DNA from: Streptococcus sp. 29892
GTDB lineage: Bacteria; Bacillota; Bacilli; Lactobacillales; Streptococcaceae
Direction: 5' to 3'
Assembly (NCBI RefSeq): GCF_032594935.1
Contig: NZ_CP118734.1
Span: forward strand, 524,001-588,000
Length of the DNA: 64,000 nucleotides
Each line of letters opens with the position of its first letter. The first letter of the stretch is position 1. Positions 47,121 through 55,999 of the stretch are shown one piece after another. Below the pieces are notes generated by a model. The model did not search any database and was not told where the DNA came from. It saw only the letters and a list, made by a program, of their open reading frames with translations. The position numbers and the translations under genes were made by a program.

Positions 47121-48119
47121 ATGAAGGTTTTATTGTATCTTGAAGGAAAAACAGTTTTAGAAAAATCGGGTATCGGTCGGGCCCTTCATCATCAGATGGA
47201 GGCCTTGGATATGGCTGGTATTCCCTATACGACCGATTTATTGGGGGACTATGATGTGGTTCATATCAATACCTACGGTCCTCGCTCTTGGTTCTTGCTT
47301 CATGCAGCCAAGCGTCATGGGAAAAAGGTTATTTTACATGGGCATTCGACCAAGGAAGATTTCCAAAATTCCTTTATTGGATCCAATTTATTGGCTCCCT
47401 TGGTTGGGAAATACTTGGCTAGTATGTACCAGAAGGCTGACTTTATTATTACTCCCTCCACCTATTCAAAAAAGCTCATCCAGTCTTATGGAGTGACTAC
47501 TCCGATTGTTGCAGTATCAAATGGAATTGACTTGGATAAGTATAAGAAAGATCCCCATAAGGAAGCTGTGTTTAGGGAGCATTTTGGCATTGAGGAAGGT
47601 CAGCCAGTTGTTGTCTGCGCAGGTCTTTACTTCCGTCGTAAAGGAATTGAGGACTTTGTCAAGGTTGCAGAGAAGATGCCCCATGTCCGCTTTATTTGGC
47701 TGGGTTCTATCAATAAATGGATGATTCCGTCCTATATTCGCAAGATTGTAGAAGGTGACCATCCGGCTAATGTTGAGTTTCCTGGTTATTTTAAGGGAGC
47801 AGTTTTTCAGGGTGCAATGAGCGGAGCGGATGCCTTTTTCTTTCCTTCTCACGAAGAAACGGAAGGGATTGTAGTTCTGGAAGCTCTTGCCAGCCGTCAG
47901 CATGTCGTACTGCGAGATATTCCTGTCTATGAAGGCTGGATTGATGAAACCAGTGCAGAGTTGGGGCAAACGGTGGATGATTTCGTTGCCTCTATTCAAA
48001 AGATTTTAGATAAGCAAGTAGATAAACGAGAAGCGGGCTATCAAGTCGCCGTTAGTCGATCAATTGATCAAGTTGGTCATCAATTGGTAGAGGCCTATCG
48101 TCAAGTATTGGAGATGTAG
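47121..48119 (+). CDS. lafB: Glycolipid glycosyltransferase LafB/CpoA-like (GT4)
   Basis: A 332-residue GT-B glycosyltransferase. Donor site features include CAGLYFRRKGIEDF and the E-x7-E motif HEETEGIVVLEALAS. Sequence and order (directly before lafA) match pneumococcal CpoA/LafB, which adds galactose to glucosyl-diacylglycerol to make the diglycosyl lipid that also anchors lipoteichoic acid. It works at the inner membrane face. Stop codon is followed at once by the lafA ATG. Confidence 0.85.
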   Translation: MKVLLYLEGKTVLEKSGIGRALHHQMEALDMAGIPYTTDLLGDYDVVHINTYGPRSWFLLHAAKRHGKKVILHGHSTKEDFQNSFIGSNLLAPLVGKYLASMYQKADFIITPSTYSKKLIQSYGVTTPIVAVSNGIDLDKYKKDPHKEAVFREHFGIEEGQPVVVCAGLYFRRKGIEDFVKVAEKMPHVRFIWLGSINKWMIPSYIRKIVEGDHPANVEFPGYFKGAVFQGAMSGADAFFFPSHEETEGIVVLEALASRQHVVLRDIPVYEGWIDETSAELGQTVDDFVASIQKILDKQVDKREAGYQVAVSRSIDQVGHQLVEAYRQVLEM

Positions 48120-49433
48120 ATGAGGATTGGATTGTTTACGGATACCTATTTTCCACAGGTTTCAGGGGTTGCGACCTCTATTCGTACCTTAAAAACAGAG
48201 TTGGAGAAGCTAGGTCATACAGTATTTATTTTTACAACAACAGATGAGGATGTCAATCGCTATGAAGATTGGGATATTATTCGTATTCCCAGTGTTCCAT
48301 TTTTTGCCTTTAAAGATAGGCGAGTGGCCTATGCAGGCTTTACAGACGCCTTGAAGATTGCTAGCCGGTACAAGCTAGATATTATTCATACCCATACAGA
48401 GTTCGCCTTGGGGATTTTGGGTAAGATGGTGGCTAGAGAACTAGGCATTCCAGTTGTCCATACCTACCATACCCAGTATGAAGATTATGTGCATTATATT
48501 GCTAAGGGGCGGATTATTCGTCCAGGCATGATTAAGTATTTTGTTCGGGCTTATTTGCGTGATTTAGACGGAGTTATCTGTCCTAGCGAAATTGTGGAAG
48601 ATTTGTTGACCGGCTACGATATTCCGATTTCCAAACGGGTCATTCCTACTGGTATTGATTTGGCTAAGTTTGAACGACCAGAGATTTCGGAAGAGGATAC
48701 GGCTGAATTGCGGTCACAACTGGGAATTGAAACCGATGAAACTATGTTGCTCAGTCTGTCACGGATTTCCCATGAAAAAAATATTCAGGCCATTATTAAG
48801 GCCATGCCGAAAATTCTTTCGGAAAATCCCAAGGTCAAATTGGTCATTGTTGGTGGTGGGCCATATGCAGCTGCATTGGAGGACTTGATTGCTGAACTGG
48901 CTTTGGAAGAACATGTTCAGTTAACTGGGATGATTGCGCCAAGTGATACTGCCCTTTACTACAAGGCTGCAGATTTCTTTATCTCCGCCTCGACTAGTGA
49001 AACACAGGGCTTGACCTTCTTAGAAAGCCTGGCTTCAGGAACTCCGATTTTAGCCCATGTCAATCCCTATTTGAAGAATGTGGTAACGGATAAGATGTTT
49101 GGAACCCTCTTTGTTCGTGAGCAGGAATTGGCTGATGCAGTAGTAGAAGCCATTGTTGCAACACCGCCAATGAATGCGCATGTTTTGAATAAGAAGTTAT
49201 ATGAAATTTCTTCAACAAATTTTGGTCGTCGTATCTACGAATATTATTTAGATTTGAAAATTTCCTATGATTTCCGTAGGGAACACACCAATCAGGATAC
49301 AGTAGCAGAAGCAATTTTGAAGGAAACCATTTACTTACCCCAAAAAATTGTTGTCAAGTCAACGGATACGACTGTGAAGATTTTGAAAAAATCTGTTGAG
49401 CAGGTCAAATCCATTCGGAATTTCTTTGACTGA
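48120..49433 (+). CDS. lafA: 1,2-diacylglycerol 3-glucosyltransferase LafA-like (GT4)
   Basis: A 437-residue GT4 enzyme making alpha-monoglucosyl-diacylglycerol. N-terminal GLFTDTYFPQVSGVATSI, acceptor segment THTEFALG and VHTYHTQYEDYVHY, and E-x7-E motif SETQGLTFLESLAS. It starts at the base after lafB's stop. The two enzymes act in series, LafA first. Homologues (IagA in group B Streptococcus) affect membrane glycolipid and LTA anchoring. Confidence 0.88.
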   Translation: MRIGLFTDTYFPQVSGVATSIRTLKTELEKLGHTVFIFTTTDEDVNRYEDWDIIRIPSVPFFAFKDRRVAYAGFTDALKIASRYKLDIIHTHTEFALGILGKMVARELGIPVVHTYHTQYEDYVHYIAKGRIIRPGMIKYFVRAYLRDLDGVICPSEIVEDLLTGYDIPISKRVIPTGIDLAKFERPEISEEDTAELRSQLGIETDETMLLSLSRISHEKNIQAIIKAMPKILSENPKVKLVIVGGGPYAAALEDLIAELALEEHVQLTGMIAPSDTALYYKAADFFISASTSETQGLTFLESLASGTPILAHVNPYLKNVVTDKMFGTLFVREQELADAVVEAIVATPPMNAHVLNKKLYEISSTNFGRRIYEYYLDLKISYDFRREHTNQDTVAEAILKETIYLPQKIVVKSTDTTVKILKKSVEQVKSIRNFFD

Positions 49434-49514
49434 TTAGGTACTTGGGATAGTTTATTCTAAAGAGATTACCTGGGTAGTTCCATCCTTCATTTGCTAGTCA
49501 AAAAGAGGTTTCTT

Positions 49515-49862
49515 ATGAATAAAAAGATGAAAATTGGCTTGCTTTATACGTTGATTATTTTATTCCTTTATGTTGGTATCTATGGTCTTGCTTCTTTTTT
49601 GGATACTTATCTTGCCAAGGCCTTGATTGTCAACAATATTCTGCTTTATACTCCTCTCGGATTATTCATCTTAGGGCTGATTGATGGTCGTGGTCATGGT
49701 TTTTCCATAAGGGTTCCTGTCCTAGCCTTTCTCCTCTTTCCTCTTACTATTTTTAGTTTTGGAGAGTGGATATGGCTCTATCAGGTCATCTATAGTCTGA
49801 GTGCAGTGGTCGGATGCTTGTTAGGCGCTCTGCTTTGCCACATAAAAAATAAAAGTCTTTGA
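49515..49862 (+). CDS. Small membrane protein downstream of lafBA
   Basis: A 115-residue protein with three to four helices and a short cytosolic tail. I do not recognise a family; a small membrane protein is also found beside lafA in pneumococcus. The frame opens at TTG 49491, but ATG 49515 follows AAAAAGAGG. Its stop codon overlaps the thrS promoter -35 box. Confidence 0.65.
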   Translation: MNKKMKIGLLYTLIILFLYVGIYGLASFLDTYLAKALIVNNILLYTPLGLFILGLIDGRGHGFSIRVPVLAFLLFPLTIFSFGEWIWLYQVIYSLSAVVGCLLGALLCHIKNKSL

Positions 49863-49886
49863 AAAAATGGAAAAAGGTGGTATAAT
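49859..49886 (+). promoter_or_regulatory. Promoter of the thrS T-box transcript
   Basis: TTGAAA (49859-49864), 16-nt spacer, TATAAT (49881-49886) with TG (extended -10). Confidence 0.7.
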
Positions 49887-49894
49887 ACCACTTA

Positions 49895-50106
49895 GAGATT
49901 TATCAATTCTAGGAAATCTTTGAGAGAGTGTGCGGTGGGTGCAAGCACATAGAGGATAGGATTGACACTACTCGGTAGGATTTTATGCAAACATAAAAGG
50001 GTGGTTCCCTTATCGCCAATCTGAGGTAGTCAGGCTTTTCGGTGTGACTGCGAATGAAGGTGGAACCACGTTACGACGTCCTTTTGCGAGGGCGTCGTGT
50101 TTTCTT
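49895..50106 (+). promoter_or_regulatory. T-box riboswitch (tRNA-Thr sensing)
   Basis: The T-box sequence GAAGGTGGAACCACG (50056-50070) is followed by the terminator ACGACGTCC / GGGCGTCGT (50073-50099) and a T-rich tail, with the competing antiterminator. Stem I lies upstream (49920-49995); GACACTACTC near 49963-49972 carries a candidate ACT threonine specifier codon. Uncharged tRNA-Thr would favour read-through into the MazG-like gene and thrS. Confidence 0.85.
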
Positions 50107-50117
50107 TTGGAGGAGGA

Positions 50118-50438
50118 ATGATGCTGCCTGATGACTTATTAAGACGGTGTCAAGATGTGCGGAGAGCCTATAGAGAACTGGAACTCAAGCACCATGACAA
50201 AGAGTGGTCCGTCGAGGAGGATCTCTTGGCTCTGACCAATGATATTGGCAACATGAACCGCCTGATTATGACCAAGCAGGGCCGTTACTATGATGAAACG
50301 CCTTATACCTTGGAGCATAAGATAGCTGAAAATATCTGGTGGTTGATTGAATTGGCTGACCGCTTGGATATTGATATTCAAAAAGAAATGGAAACCTTTT
50401 TAGCTCAAAAAGAAGAGTTATTGGGGATTAAAAAATAA
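50118..50438 (+). CDS. MazG-like nucleotide pyrophosphohydrolase-type protein
   Basis: About 106 residues, helical, with the [19 protein letters not shown] and [19 protein letters not shown] segments of MazG-like folds (Glu/Asp-rich metal helices). These hydrolyse nucleoside triphosphates or act as house-cleaning enzymes; activity here is unproven. Two ATGs, 50118 and 50121, follow GGAGGAGG. It is wedged between the T-box terminator and thrS, so it is under threonine control. Confidence 0.7.
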   Translation: MMLPDDLLRRCQDVRRAYRELELKHHDKEWSVEEDLLALTNDIGNMNRLIMTKQGRYYDETPYTLEHKIAENIWWLIELADRLDIDIQKEMETFLAQKEELLGIKK

Positions 50439-50455
50439 ATAAAAAGGAGATAAAC

Positions 50456-52408
50456 ATGATTAAAATCACTTTCCCAGACGGTGCTGTTCGTGAGTACCAG
50501 GCTGGTGTAACTACTTTTGAAATTGCTGAGAGCATTAGTAAGTCTTTGGCGAAAAAGGCGCTTGCTGGTAAGTTCAATGGTAAATTGATTGATACTACTC
50601 GTGCCATTGAAGAGGATGGGACGCTTGAAATCGTAACGACTGACCATGAAGATGCCTTGCCAATCTTGCGTCACTCAGCAGCTCACTTGTTTGCCCAAGC
50701 GGCTCGTCGCCTTTTCCCAGACATCAAATTGGGCGTTGGTCCAGCCATTCAGGATGGTTTCTACTATGATACGGACAATGCTGCTGGTCAGATTTCAAAT
50801 GAAGACCTGCCACGCATTCAGGAAGAAATGGCTAAAATTGTCAAGGAAAACTTCCCTTCTGAACGTCGTGAAGTAACCAAGGAAGAAGCTCTTGAGATTT
50901 TCAAAAATGATCCATATAAGCTGGAACTCATTCAAGAACATTCTGATGATGAAGGCGGTTTGACCATCTATACTCAGGGTGAATACGTTGACCTCTGCCG
51001 TGGCCCACACGTTCCGTCAACAGGTCGTATCCAGATTTTTGAATTGCTCAATGTGGCAGGTGCTTACTGGCGTGGTAAGAGCGAAAATCCGATGATGCAA
51101 CGTGTTTATGGTACAGCTTGGTTTGACAAGAAAGACCTCAAGGCTTACCTTCAAATGCGTGAGGAAGCCAAAGAGCGTGATCACCGTAAACTTGGTAAGG
51201 AATTGGATCTCTTCATGATTAGCCAAGAAGTTGGTCAAGGTTTGCCATTCTGGTTGCCAAATGGTGCGACTATCCGTCGTACCTTAGAGCGTTACATCAC
51301 AGATAAAGAGTTGGCTTCAGGCTACCAGCATGTTTACACGCCACCGTTGGCTTCTGTTGAACTCTATAAGACTTCAGGTCACTGGGAGCATTACTCAGAA
51401 GATATGTTCCCAACTATGGACATGGGTGACGGTGAAGAGTTCGTTCTTCGTCCGATGAACTGTCCGCACCACATTCAAGTTTACAAAAACCATGTGCGTT
51501 CATACCGTGAGTTGCCAGTACGTATCGCTGAGCTTGGTATGATGCACCGCTATGAAAAATCTGGTGCGTTGACTGGCTTGCAACGGGTGCGTGAGATGAC
51601 CCTCAACGACGGTCATATCTTTGTGACACCTGAGCAAATCCAAGAAGAGTTCAAAAAAGCTCTCCAGTTGATTATCGATGTGTACGCAGATTTCAACCTA
51701 AATGACTACCGTTTCCGCCTGTCTTATCGTGACCCAGAGGACAAAGAGAAGTACTATGACAACGATGAGATGTGGGAAAATGCCCAGCGGATGTTGAAGG
51801 GTGCCATGGATGAAATGGGCGTGGACTACTTCGAAGCTGAGGGTGAAGCTGCCTTCTACGGTCCGAAATTGGATATCCAGGTGAAAACTGCCCTTGGTAA
51901 CGAAGAAACCCTGTCAACCATTCAGTTGGACTTCCTCTTGCCAGAACGTTTTGGCTTGACCTACATTGGTGCTGACGGTGAGGAGCACCGCCCAGTTATG
52001 ATTCACCGTGGTGTTATCTCGACTATGGAACGCTTCACTGCCATCTTGATTGAAACCTACAAGGGTGCCTTCCCAACCTGGTTGGCTCCAACTCAAGTGA
52101 CCATGATTCCAATCTCTGTGGAAGCTCACTTGGACTATGCTTGGAAGGTTGCTAAGGAATTGCAAGACCGTGGCGTTCGCGTACACGTGGATGAGCGGAA
52201 CGAGAAGATGCAGTATAAGATCCGTCAGAGCCAGACCAGCAAGATTCCATACCAGCTCATCGTCGGTGACAAGGAAATGGAAGATAATGCTGTCAACGTT
52301 CGTCGCTACGGAAGCAAGGCAACACAAACTCAGTCTGTATCAGAATTTGTGGACCATATCCTAGCAGATATTGCCCGTAAGTCTAGACCAGCTGAAACAG
52401 CTGAATAA
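50456..52408 (+). CDS. thrS: Threonyl-tRNA synthetase
   Basis: A 650-residue class II synthetase. TGS domain (1-62), second additional domain with [16 protein letters not shown] editing-site His residues, catalytic domain with [15 protein letters not shown] zinc ligand and motif 2, and C-terminal anticodon-binding domain (~545-640). Full length. AAAAAGGAGATAAAC precedes the ATG. Controlled by the upstream T-box. Confidence 0.97.
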   Translation: MIKITFPDGAVREYQAGVTTFEIAESISKSLAKKALAGKFNGKLIDTTRAIEEDGTLEIVTTDHEDALPILRHSAAHLFAQAARRLFPDIKLGVGPAIQDGFYYDTDNAAGQISNEDLPRIQEEMAKIVKENFPSERREVTKEEALEIFKNDPYKLELIQEHSDDEGGLTIYTQGEYVDLCRGPHVPSTGRIQIFELLNVAGAYWRGKSENPMMQRVYGTAWFDKKDLKAYLQMREEAKERDHRKLGKELDLFMISQEVGQGLPFWLPNGATIRRTLERYITDKELASGYQHVYTPPLASVELYKTSGHWEHYSEDMFPTMDMGDGEEFVLRPMNCPHHIQVYKNHVRSYRELPVRIAELGMMHRYEKSGALTGLQRVREMTLNDGHIFVTPEQIQEEFKKALQLIIDVYADFNLNDYRFRLSYRDPEDKEKYYDNDEMWENAQRMLKGAMDEMGVDYFEAEGEAAFYGPKLDIQVKTALGNEETLSTIQLDFLLPERFGLTYIGADGEEHRPVMIHRGVISTMERFTAILIETYKGAFPTWLAPTQVTMIPISVEAHLDYAWKVAKELQDRGVRVHVDERNEKMQYKIRQSQTSKIPYQLIVGDKEMEDNAVNVRRYGSKATQTQSVSEFVDHILADIARKSRPAETAE

Positions 52409-52418
52409 TAATTATAAG

Positions 52419-52444
52419 GAGAAGTCCGAAAGGGCTTCTTTTTT
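52419..52444 (+). terminator. Terminator after thrS
   Basis: AGAAGTCC-gaaa-GGGCTTCT stem and a TTTTTT tail; the T-run abuts the next gene's -10 box. Confidence 0.7.
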
Positions 52445-52452
52445 GGTATAAT
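52444..52452 (+). promoter_or_regulatory. Extended -10 promoter of the gene at 52475
   Basis: TGGTATAAT with TATAAT at 52447-52452, immediately after the thrS terminator T-run. Confidence 0.5.
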
Positions 52453-52474
52453 AGTCAAGGAAAGAGGTGCTTAA

Positions 52475-53338
52475 ATGAAAAGGATAATGAAGTTTATTGT
52501 AGGTCTTATATTAGGAATTATTGGTTTCTTTGGCATTTTGTTGCTCTGTCTATTGCTACTCTTTAGTCCCAAAGTGGCTACTCGAGAGGAATTGATATCG
52601 TATCAGACGATGCTTGAACAGGGTATGGAGTCATATGGTTTCACTGGTAAGGTGGAGTTGACAAAATTTCGTCCCATAACCATTGGTAACCCATGGGATG
52701 TTCTAGAGTATGATTATACTGAGGTTATAGATGGTCAGTCAATTACACTTCAATCCTCTGATACTTTGGTCAATAACCGAATTGAAGGACAGGAGGCATT
52801 AAATGGATTACTAAATATGACAGTCTATTTTAATGATAGTCCAAGCGGAATGTTGTATCAATTTGATGGTATCGTTGACCAAGCTATGTGGCATCAGCCG
52901 AGAGGTAAATATTTACTGAATCAGGCACAGCAGATATTTAAATTGATGGAAGAAAAAGATTTCACTTTGTTTGAAGTGGATGGTAGACTTGAAACTCAGG
53001 ATGAAAAACTGATAAAGTTTTATAAAAAGGTAGAGGAAAATCGCCATAATGGTCGGGCTTTTGCAGGTTTTTATGATATAAATTTGGACTGGCTCATGGA
53101 GGAAGAAATGGCGGTAATTGAAGTTGAATTTTTTAATAAGAAGGACCTTGGTTTAGAAAATGACTTACTGGAGGAAGATAAATTACTAGCTGATTTAAAA
53201 CAGAAAGTCGAAACATTTGACTATTCTAATGTGGAAGACGGAACCTACAGAATTGGTTTTCGTAGACCTGGAGTGCAGTCGACAAGTTTTTTCGTAACAA
53301 TCAAGGTAAAAGATCATCGTCATTCATTCTTAAAATAG
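52475..53338 (+). CDS. Membrane-anchored extracellular protein, unknown function
   Basis: A 287-residue protein with one N-terminal transmembrane anchor (~residues 5-30) and a polar, acidic extracytoplasmic domain. No lipobox and no recognisable domain. AAAGAGGTGCTTAA precedes the ATG. Base composition is more AT-rich than thrS before it. It is isolated by terminators on both sides. Confidence 0.65.
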   Translation: MKRIMKFIVGLILGIIGFFGILLLCLLLLFSPKVATREELISYQTMLEQGMESYGFTGKVELTKFRPITIGNPWDVLEYDYTEVIDGQSITLQSSDTLVNNRIEGQEALNGLLNMTVYFNDSPSGMLYQFDGIVDQAMWHQPRGKYLLNQAQQIFKLMEEKDFTLFEVDGRLETQDEKLIKFYKKVEENRHNGRAFAGFYDINLDWLMEEEMAVIEVEFFNKKDLGLENDLLEEDKLLADLKQKVETFDYSNVEDGTYRIGFRRPGVQSTSFFVTIKVKDHRHSFLK

Positions 53339-53352
53339 TTGTTACAAACACA

Positions 53353-53382
53353 AAAACTCCCAACCAAGTGGCTGGGAGTTTT
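53353..53382 (+). terminator. Terminator after the gene at 52475
   Basis: AAAACTCCCA / TGGGAGTTTT perfect stem, just before the left end of the MITE-like element. Confidence 0.7.
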
Positions 53383-53385
53383 GGT

Positions 53386-53760
53386 AGTACTCAATGAAAA
53401 TCAAAATCAGGCTAGCTCCAAAGGTTCGGGGAACCTTTGGAGGTTGGAGATAAGGCGAACAAAGTTCGCTACAAAAAGGTTCGGGGAACCTTTGGAGGTT
53501 GGAGATAAGGCGAACAAAGTTCGCTACAAAAAGGTTCGGGGAACCTTTGGAGGTTGGAGATAAGGCGAACAAAGTTCGCTACAAAAAGGTTCGGGGAACC
53601 TTTGGAGGTTGGAGATAAGGCGAACAAAGTTCGTTTCTCCAAGAGCAGATAGAACTCTACTACTTTCGCACTTTCAAGTAGTAGGCTGAAAAGCTCCACT
53701 GGACCTTTTCACTCATCAAATCAAGTCAACAACGGCTGAGTTTGATTTTCGAAGAGTATT
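53386..53760. mobile_element. MITE-like element with terminal inverted repeats
   Basis: Left end 53386-53410 (AGTACTCAATGAAAATC...) and right end 53736-53760 (...GATTTTCGAAGAGTATT) are inverted repeats with 20 of 25 matching positions. The interior has no gene; it holds four 55-bp tandem units and two further hairpins (CTACTACT...AGTAGTAG and AAAAGctCCA...TGGAcCTTTT). ATACTCTTCGAAAATC-type ends are widespread intergenic repeats in streptococci. The right end supplies two bases of the downstream permease stop codon. Confidence 0.75.
53421..53633. repeat. 55-bp tandem repeat, four units
   Basis: Units start at 53421, 53476, 53531 and 53586. Units 1-3 look identical; unit 4 diverges at its end (GTTCGTTTCTCC). 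Each unit has two palindromes, AAGGTTC-ggg-GAACCTT and GCGAAC-aaa-GTTCGC, joined by GGAGGTTGGAGATAAG. The period is not a multiple of three, so short ORFs here are accidental. A likely variable-number locus. Confidence 0.9.
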
Positions 53761-54418
53761 ATTCAATCGAACTCGCCCAAGACCTAGCCACATAACGTGA
53801 CAGGCTTGAGATGGCGAAGTTGATGCTAAAGTAAATCAAGGCTACCATGAGATAGAGTGCAAAGACTTGTTCTGCTTCAAAATGGCGTCCCATTAGGATT
53901 TGGCTGGCACCGAAAAGCTCTTGCAAAGCGATAACGGAGTAGAGGAAACTGGTATCCTTGATAACCGTTACAATCTGTGAGATGATAGCTGGTAGCATCT
54001 TACGAATGGCTTGAGGCATGATGATATAGACCATGATTTGTACTGGGGTAAAACCCTGTGACAAACCAGCTTCAGTCTGGCCCGGTCCGATGGCGTTTAG
54101 ACCACCACGGATAATCTCGGCCATGGCTGCCGTGGTAAAAATAGTAAAGGCTGTAATACCTGCTGGCGTTGACTTCATTTGGAATACCAAGAAAACGGTG
54201 AAAATCCAAAGTAGGTTTGGTACATTTCGCACAAATTCAATATAAATCGTTGCAATCCACTTGAAGAGTGGATTTTTCCCATTTCGCATAATGGCCAACA
54301 TCATACCAAAAAGGACAGACAAGACCACCGAAATACTAGAGATATAAAGGGTTAACTTCAAACCACTCCACAAGAGTTGGAAGGTTGAAGGCTTGAGTAA
54401 TTCTAAAACATAATTCAT
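53759..54418 (-). CDS. Polar amino acid ABC transporter permease
   Basis: A 219-residue HisM/GlnP-type permease with about five helices. The coupling loop is AGLSQGFTPVQIMVYIIMPQ. Last gene of a four-gene unit ATPase-binding protein-permease-permease. Its TAA stop is partly made of the MITE-like element's terminal bases, so the C-terminal residues could differ in strains without the element. Substrate is probably a polar amino acid such as Glu, Gln or Asp. Confidence 0.85.
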   Translation of the reverse strand: MNYVLELLKPSTFQLLWSGLKLTLYISSISVVLSVLFGMMLAIMRNGKNPLFKWIATIYIEFVRNVPNLLWIFTVFLVFQMKSTPAGITAFTIFTTAAMAEIIRGGLNAIGPGQTEAGLSQGFTPVQIMVYIIMPQAIRKMLPAIISQIVTVIKDTSFLYSVIALQELFGASQILMGRHFEAEQVFALYLMVALIYFSINFAISSLSRYVARSWASSIE

Positions 54419-54430
54419 TGTTCAACCTCC

Positions 54431-55129
54431 TTAGTGTGAAAAGGTAGCCTTATTTTTCTCTTCGATACGGCGGCCCCAGCTTGCAACAGGGAAACACATA
54501 CAGAAGTAGAGGAAGGCAGCGCCAGCAAAGGCTGGAATATAGTTAGCGTTCATAGCAGACCAAGACTTGGTCATAAACATGATGTCAGCACCTGAGATGA
54601 TAGCGACGGTCGCCGTGTTTTTAATCAAGTTTACTACTTGGTTGGTCAAAGGCGGCAAGATCGTCGGAATAGCCTGTGGCAAGATAATAATCCGCATGGT
54701 TTCAGCCTGGGTAAAGCCTTGTGAAAGTGCGGCTTCAGTCTGACCAGTAGGCACCGCCTCAATCCCTGCACGGATGACCTCTGCGATATAGGCACCGTGG
54801 TAAAGTCCCACACAGATAACAGCTGTCCAGTAGATGGACGGCATGAGGATGTAGTTAGAAATCAGAGGCAGTCCATAATAAACAATCATGAATTGGACCA
54901 AGAGCGGAGTGTTTTGGAAGTATTCCACATAGACACGAGCTAGCACCTTTAAAAGCTTGTTCTTGCTAGAAGATAGGCTGCCAAAAAGTATGCCTAGTAA
55001 CATGGCTGTGATAAAAGCCCCAATAGCAATGGCTAGGGTGAAGAGGAAGCCTTGGAAGAAGAGAGGGAAGTCATTGAAATAACTAACCCAGTTTTCCCAA
55101 GCATAGGGGCTTGTAGTCAAGATAGTCAT
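54431..55129 (-). CDS. Polar amino acid ABC transporter permease
   Basis: A 232-residue permease paired with the one at 53759. The coupling loop AALSQGFTQAETMRIIILPQ is typical of the HisM family. Separated by 12 nt from its partner and 14 nt from the binding protein. The two form the heteromeric channel. Confidence 0.85.
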   Translation of the reverse strand: MTILTTSPYAWENWVSYFNDFPLFFQGFLFTLAIAIGAFITAMLLGILFGSLSSSKNKLLKVLARVYVEYFQNTPLLVQFMIVYYGLPLISNYILMPSIYWTAVICVGLYHGAYIAEVIRAGIEAVPTGQTEAALSQGFTQAETMRIIILPQAIPTILPPLTNQVVNLIKNTATVAIISGADIMFMTKSWSAMNANYIPAFAGAAFLYFCMCFPVASWGRRIEEKNKATFSH

Positions 55130-55143
55130 AAAATTTTCCCTTT

Positions 55144-55989
55144 CTATTCGTCGGTTTCTGTTACAGGCTTCAAGCCATTGGCATCATAGATAGCCTGTAA
55201 ACTGCCATCATTATGCCAAGTTTCAATAAGAGAATTTAGATAGGCATTTAAATCTTTGTTTGACAGTTTAGTGGCGATACCATAGTCAGATGCAGAGAAG
55301 CTGAAGTCCAGTAATTTAGACTTAGAACCAATGTAGCCTGATAGGATGGATTGGTCTACGGAGAAGCTATCAATACGATGGGCACGAAGCGATACAGAAA
55401 GCTCTGGATAGGAACCCAATTCCGCAAATGAAACAGAGATACCATATTTATCAGCTAAGTCAGTAATCAATTTGCGCGTGATAGAGCCTTGTGCAACCCC
55501 GACAGTCTTTCCGTCTAAGTCGGTGAAGGTTTCAATACCGCTATCCTTGTTGACTAATAAACCTACAGCATCTGTGTAGTAAGGGCTTGTAAAGTTGTAA
55601 AGCAACTTCCGCTCATCGGTAATAGTGAAGGTGGCAATGACCATATCTACTTGACCATTATCAAGGAGGGGACCACGAGTTTGGGCTGTTACAGGGGTGA
55701 AGTCAATATCCACTCCCAACTCATCAGCAATTTTACGAGCGATGTCGATTTCCATACCTTCAAATTCATAAGTATCCGGATTTTTAAAGCCAAAGTTAGG
55801 GACGTCCTGTTTCACTCCGACACGGAGCACGCCCCTATCGATGATGGCTTGAACCTGATCGCTATTGGTAATAGGTGCAGGTGTTTCTGTTTGGACAACG
55901 GTTTGATTGATATGGATAAAGAACAGCGTTAAGATGCTGATGATGGCAAGCCTGACGGCTAAAAATAGATTGACTTTTTTATCTGTCAT
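55144..55989 (-). CDS. Amino acid ABC transporter substrate-binding protein
   Basis: A 281-residue SBP_bac_3 protein. One N-terminal hydrophobic segment (~8-27) acts as signal or anchor; no lipobox Cys is present, so membrane retention would be by an uncleaved anchor or the protein is released. Core signatures: RGVLRVGVKQDVPNFGF, FEGMEIDIARKIADELG, GKTVGVAQGS. ATG at 55989 follows GGAGGTTGCTT; the longer frame is a shadow over the ATPase gene. Confidence 0.85.
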   Translation of the reverse strand: MTDKKVNLFLAVRLAIISILTLFFIHINQTVVQTETPAPITNSDQVQAIIDRGVLRVGVKQDVPNFGFKNPDTYEFEGMEIDIARKIADELGVDIDFTPVTAQTRGPLLDNGQVDMVIATFTITDERKLLYNFTSPYYTDAVGLLVNKDSGIETFTDLDGKTVGVAQGSITRKLITDLADKYGISVSFAELGSYPELSVSLRAHRIDSFSVDQSILSGYIGSKSKLLDFSFSASDYGIATKLSNKDLNAYLNSLIETWHNDGSLQAIYDANGLKPVTETDE

Positions 55990-55999
55990 AAGCAACCTC

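Noticed and set aside
53339..53699. Short ORFs on both strands in the tandem repeat
   Set aside because: The 55-bp period shifts frame each unit, the peptides are just repeat translations, and no initiation signals are present.
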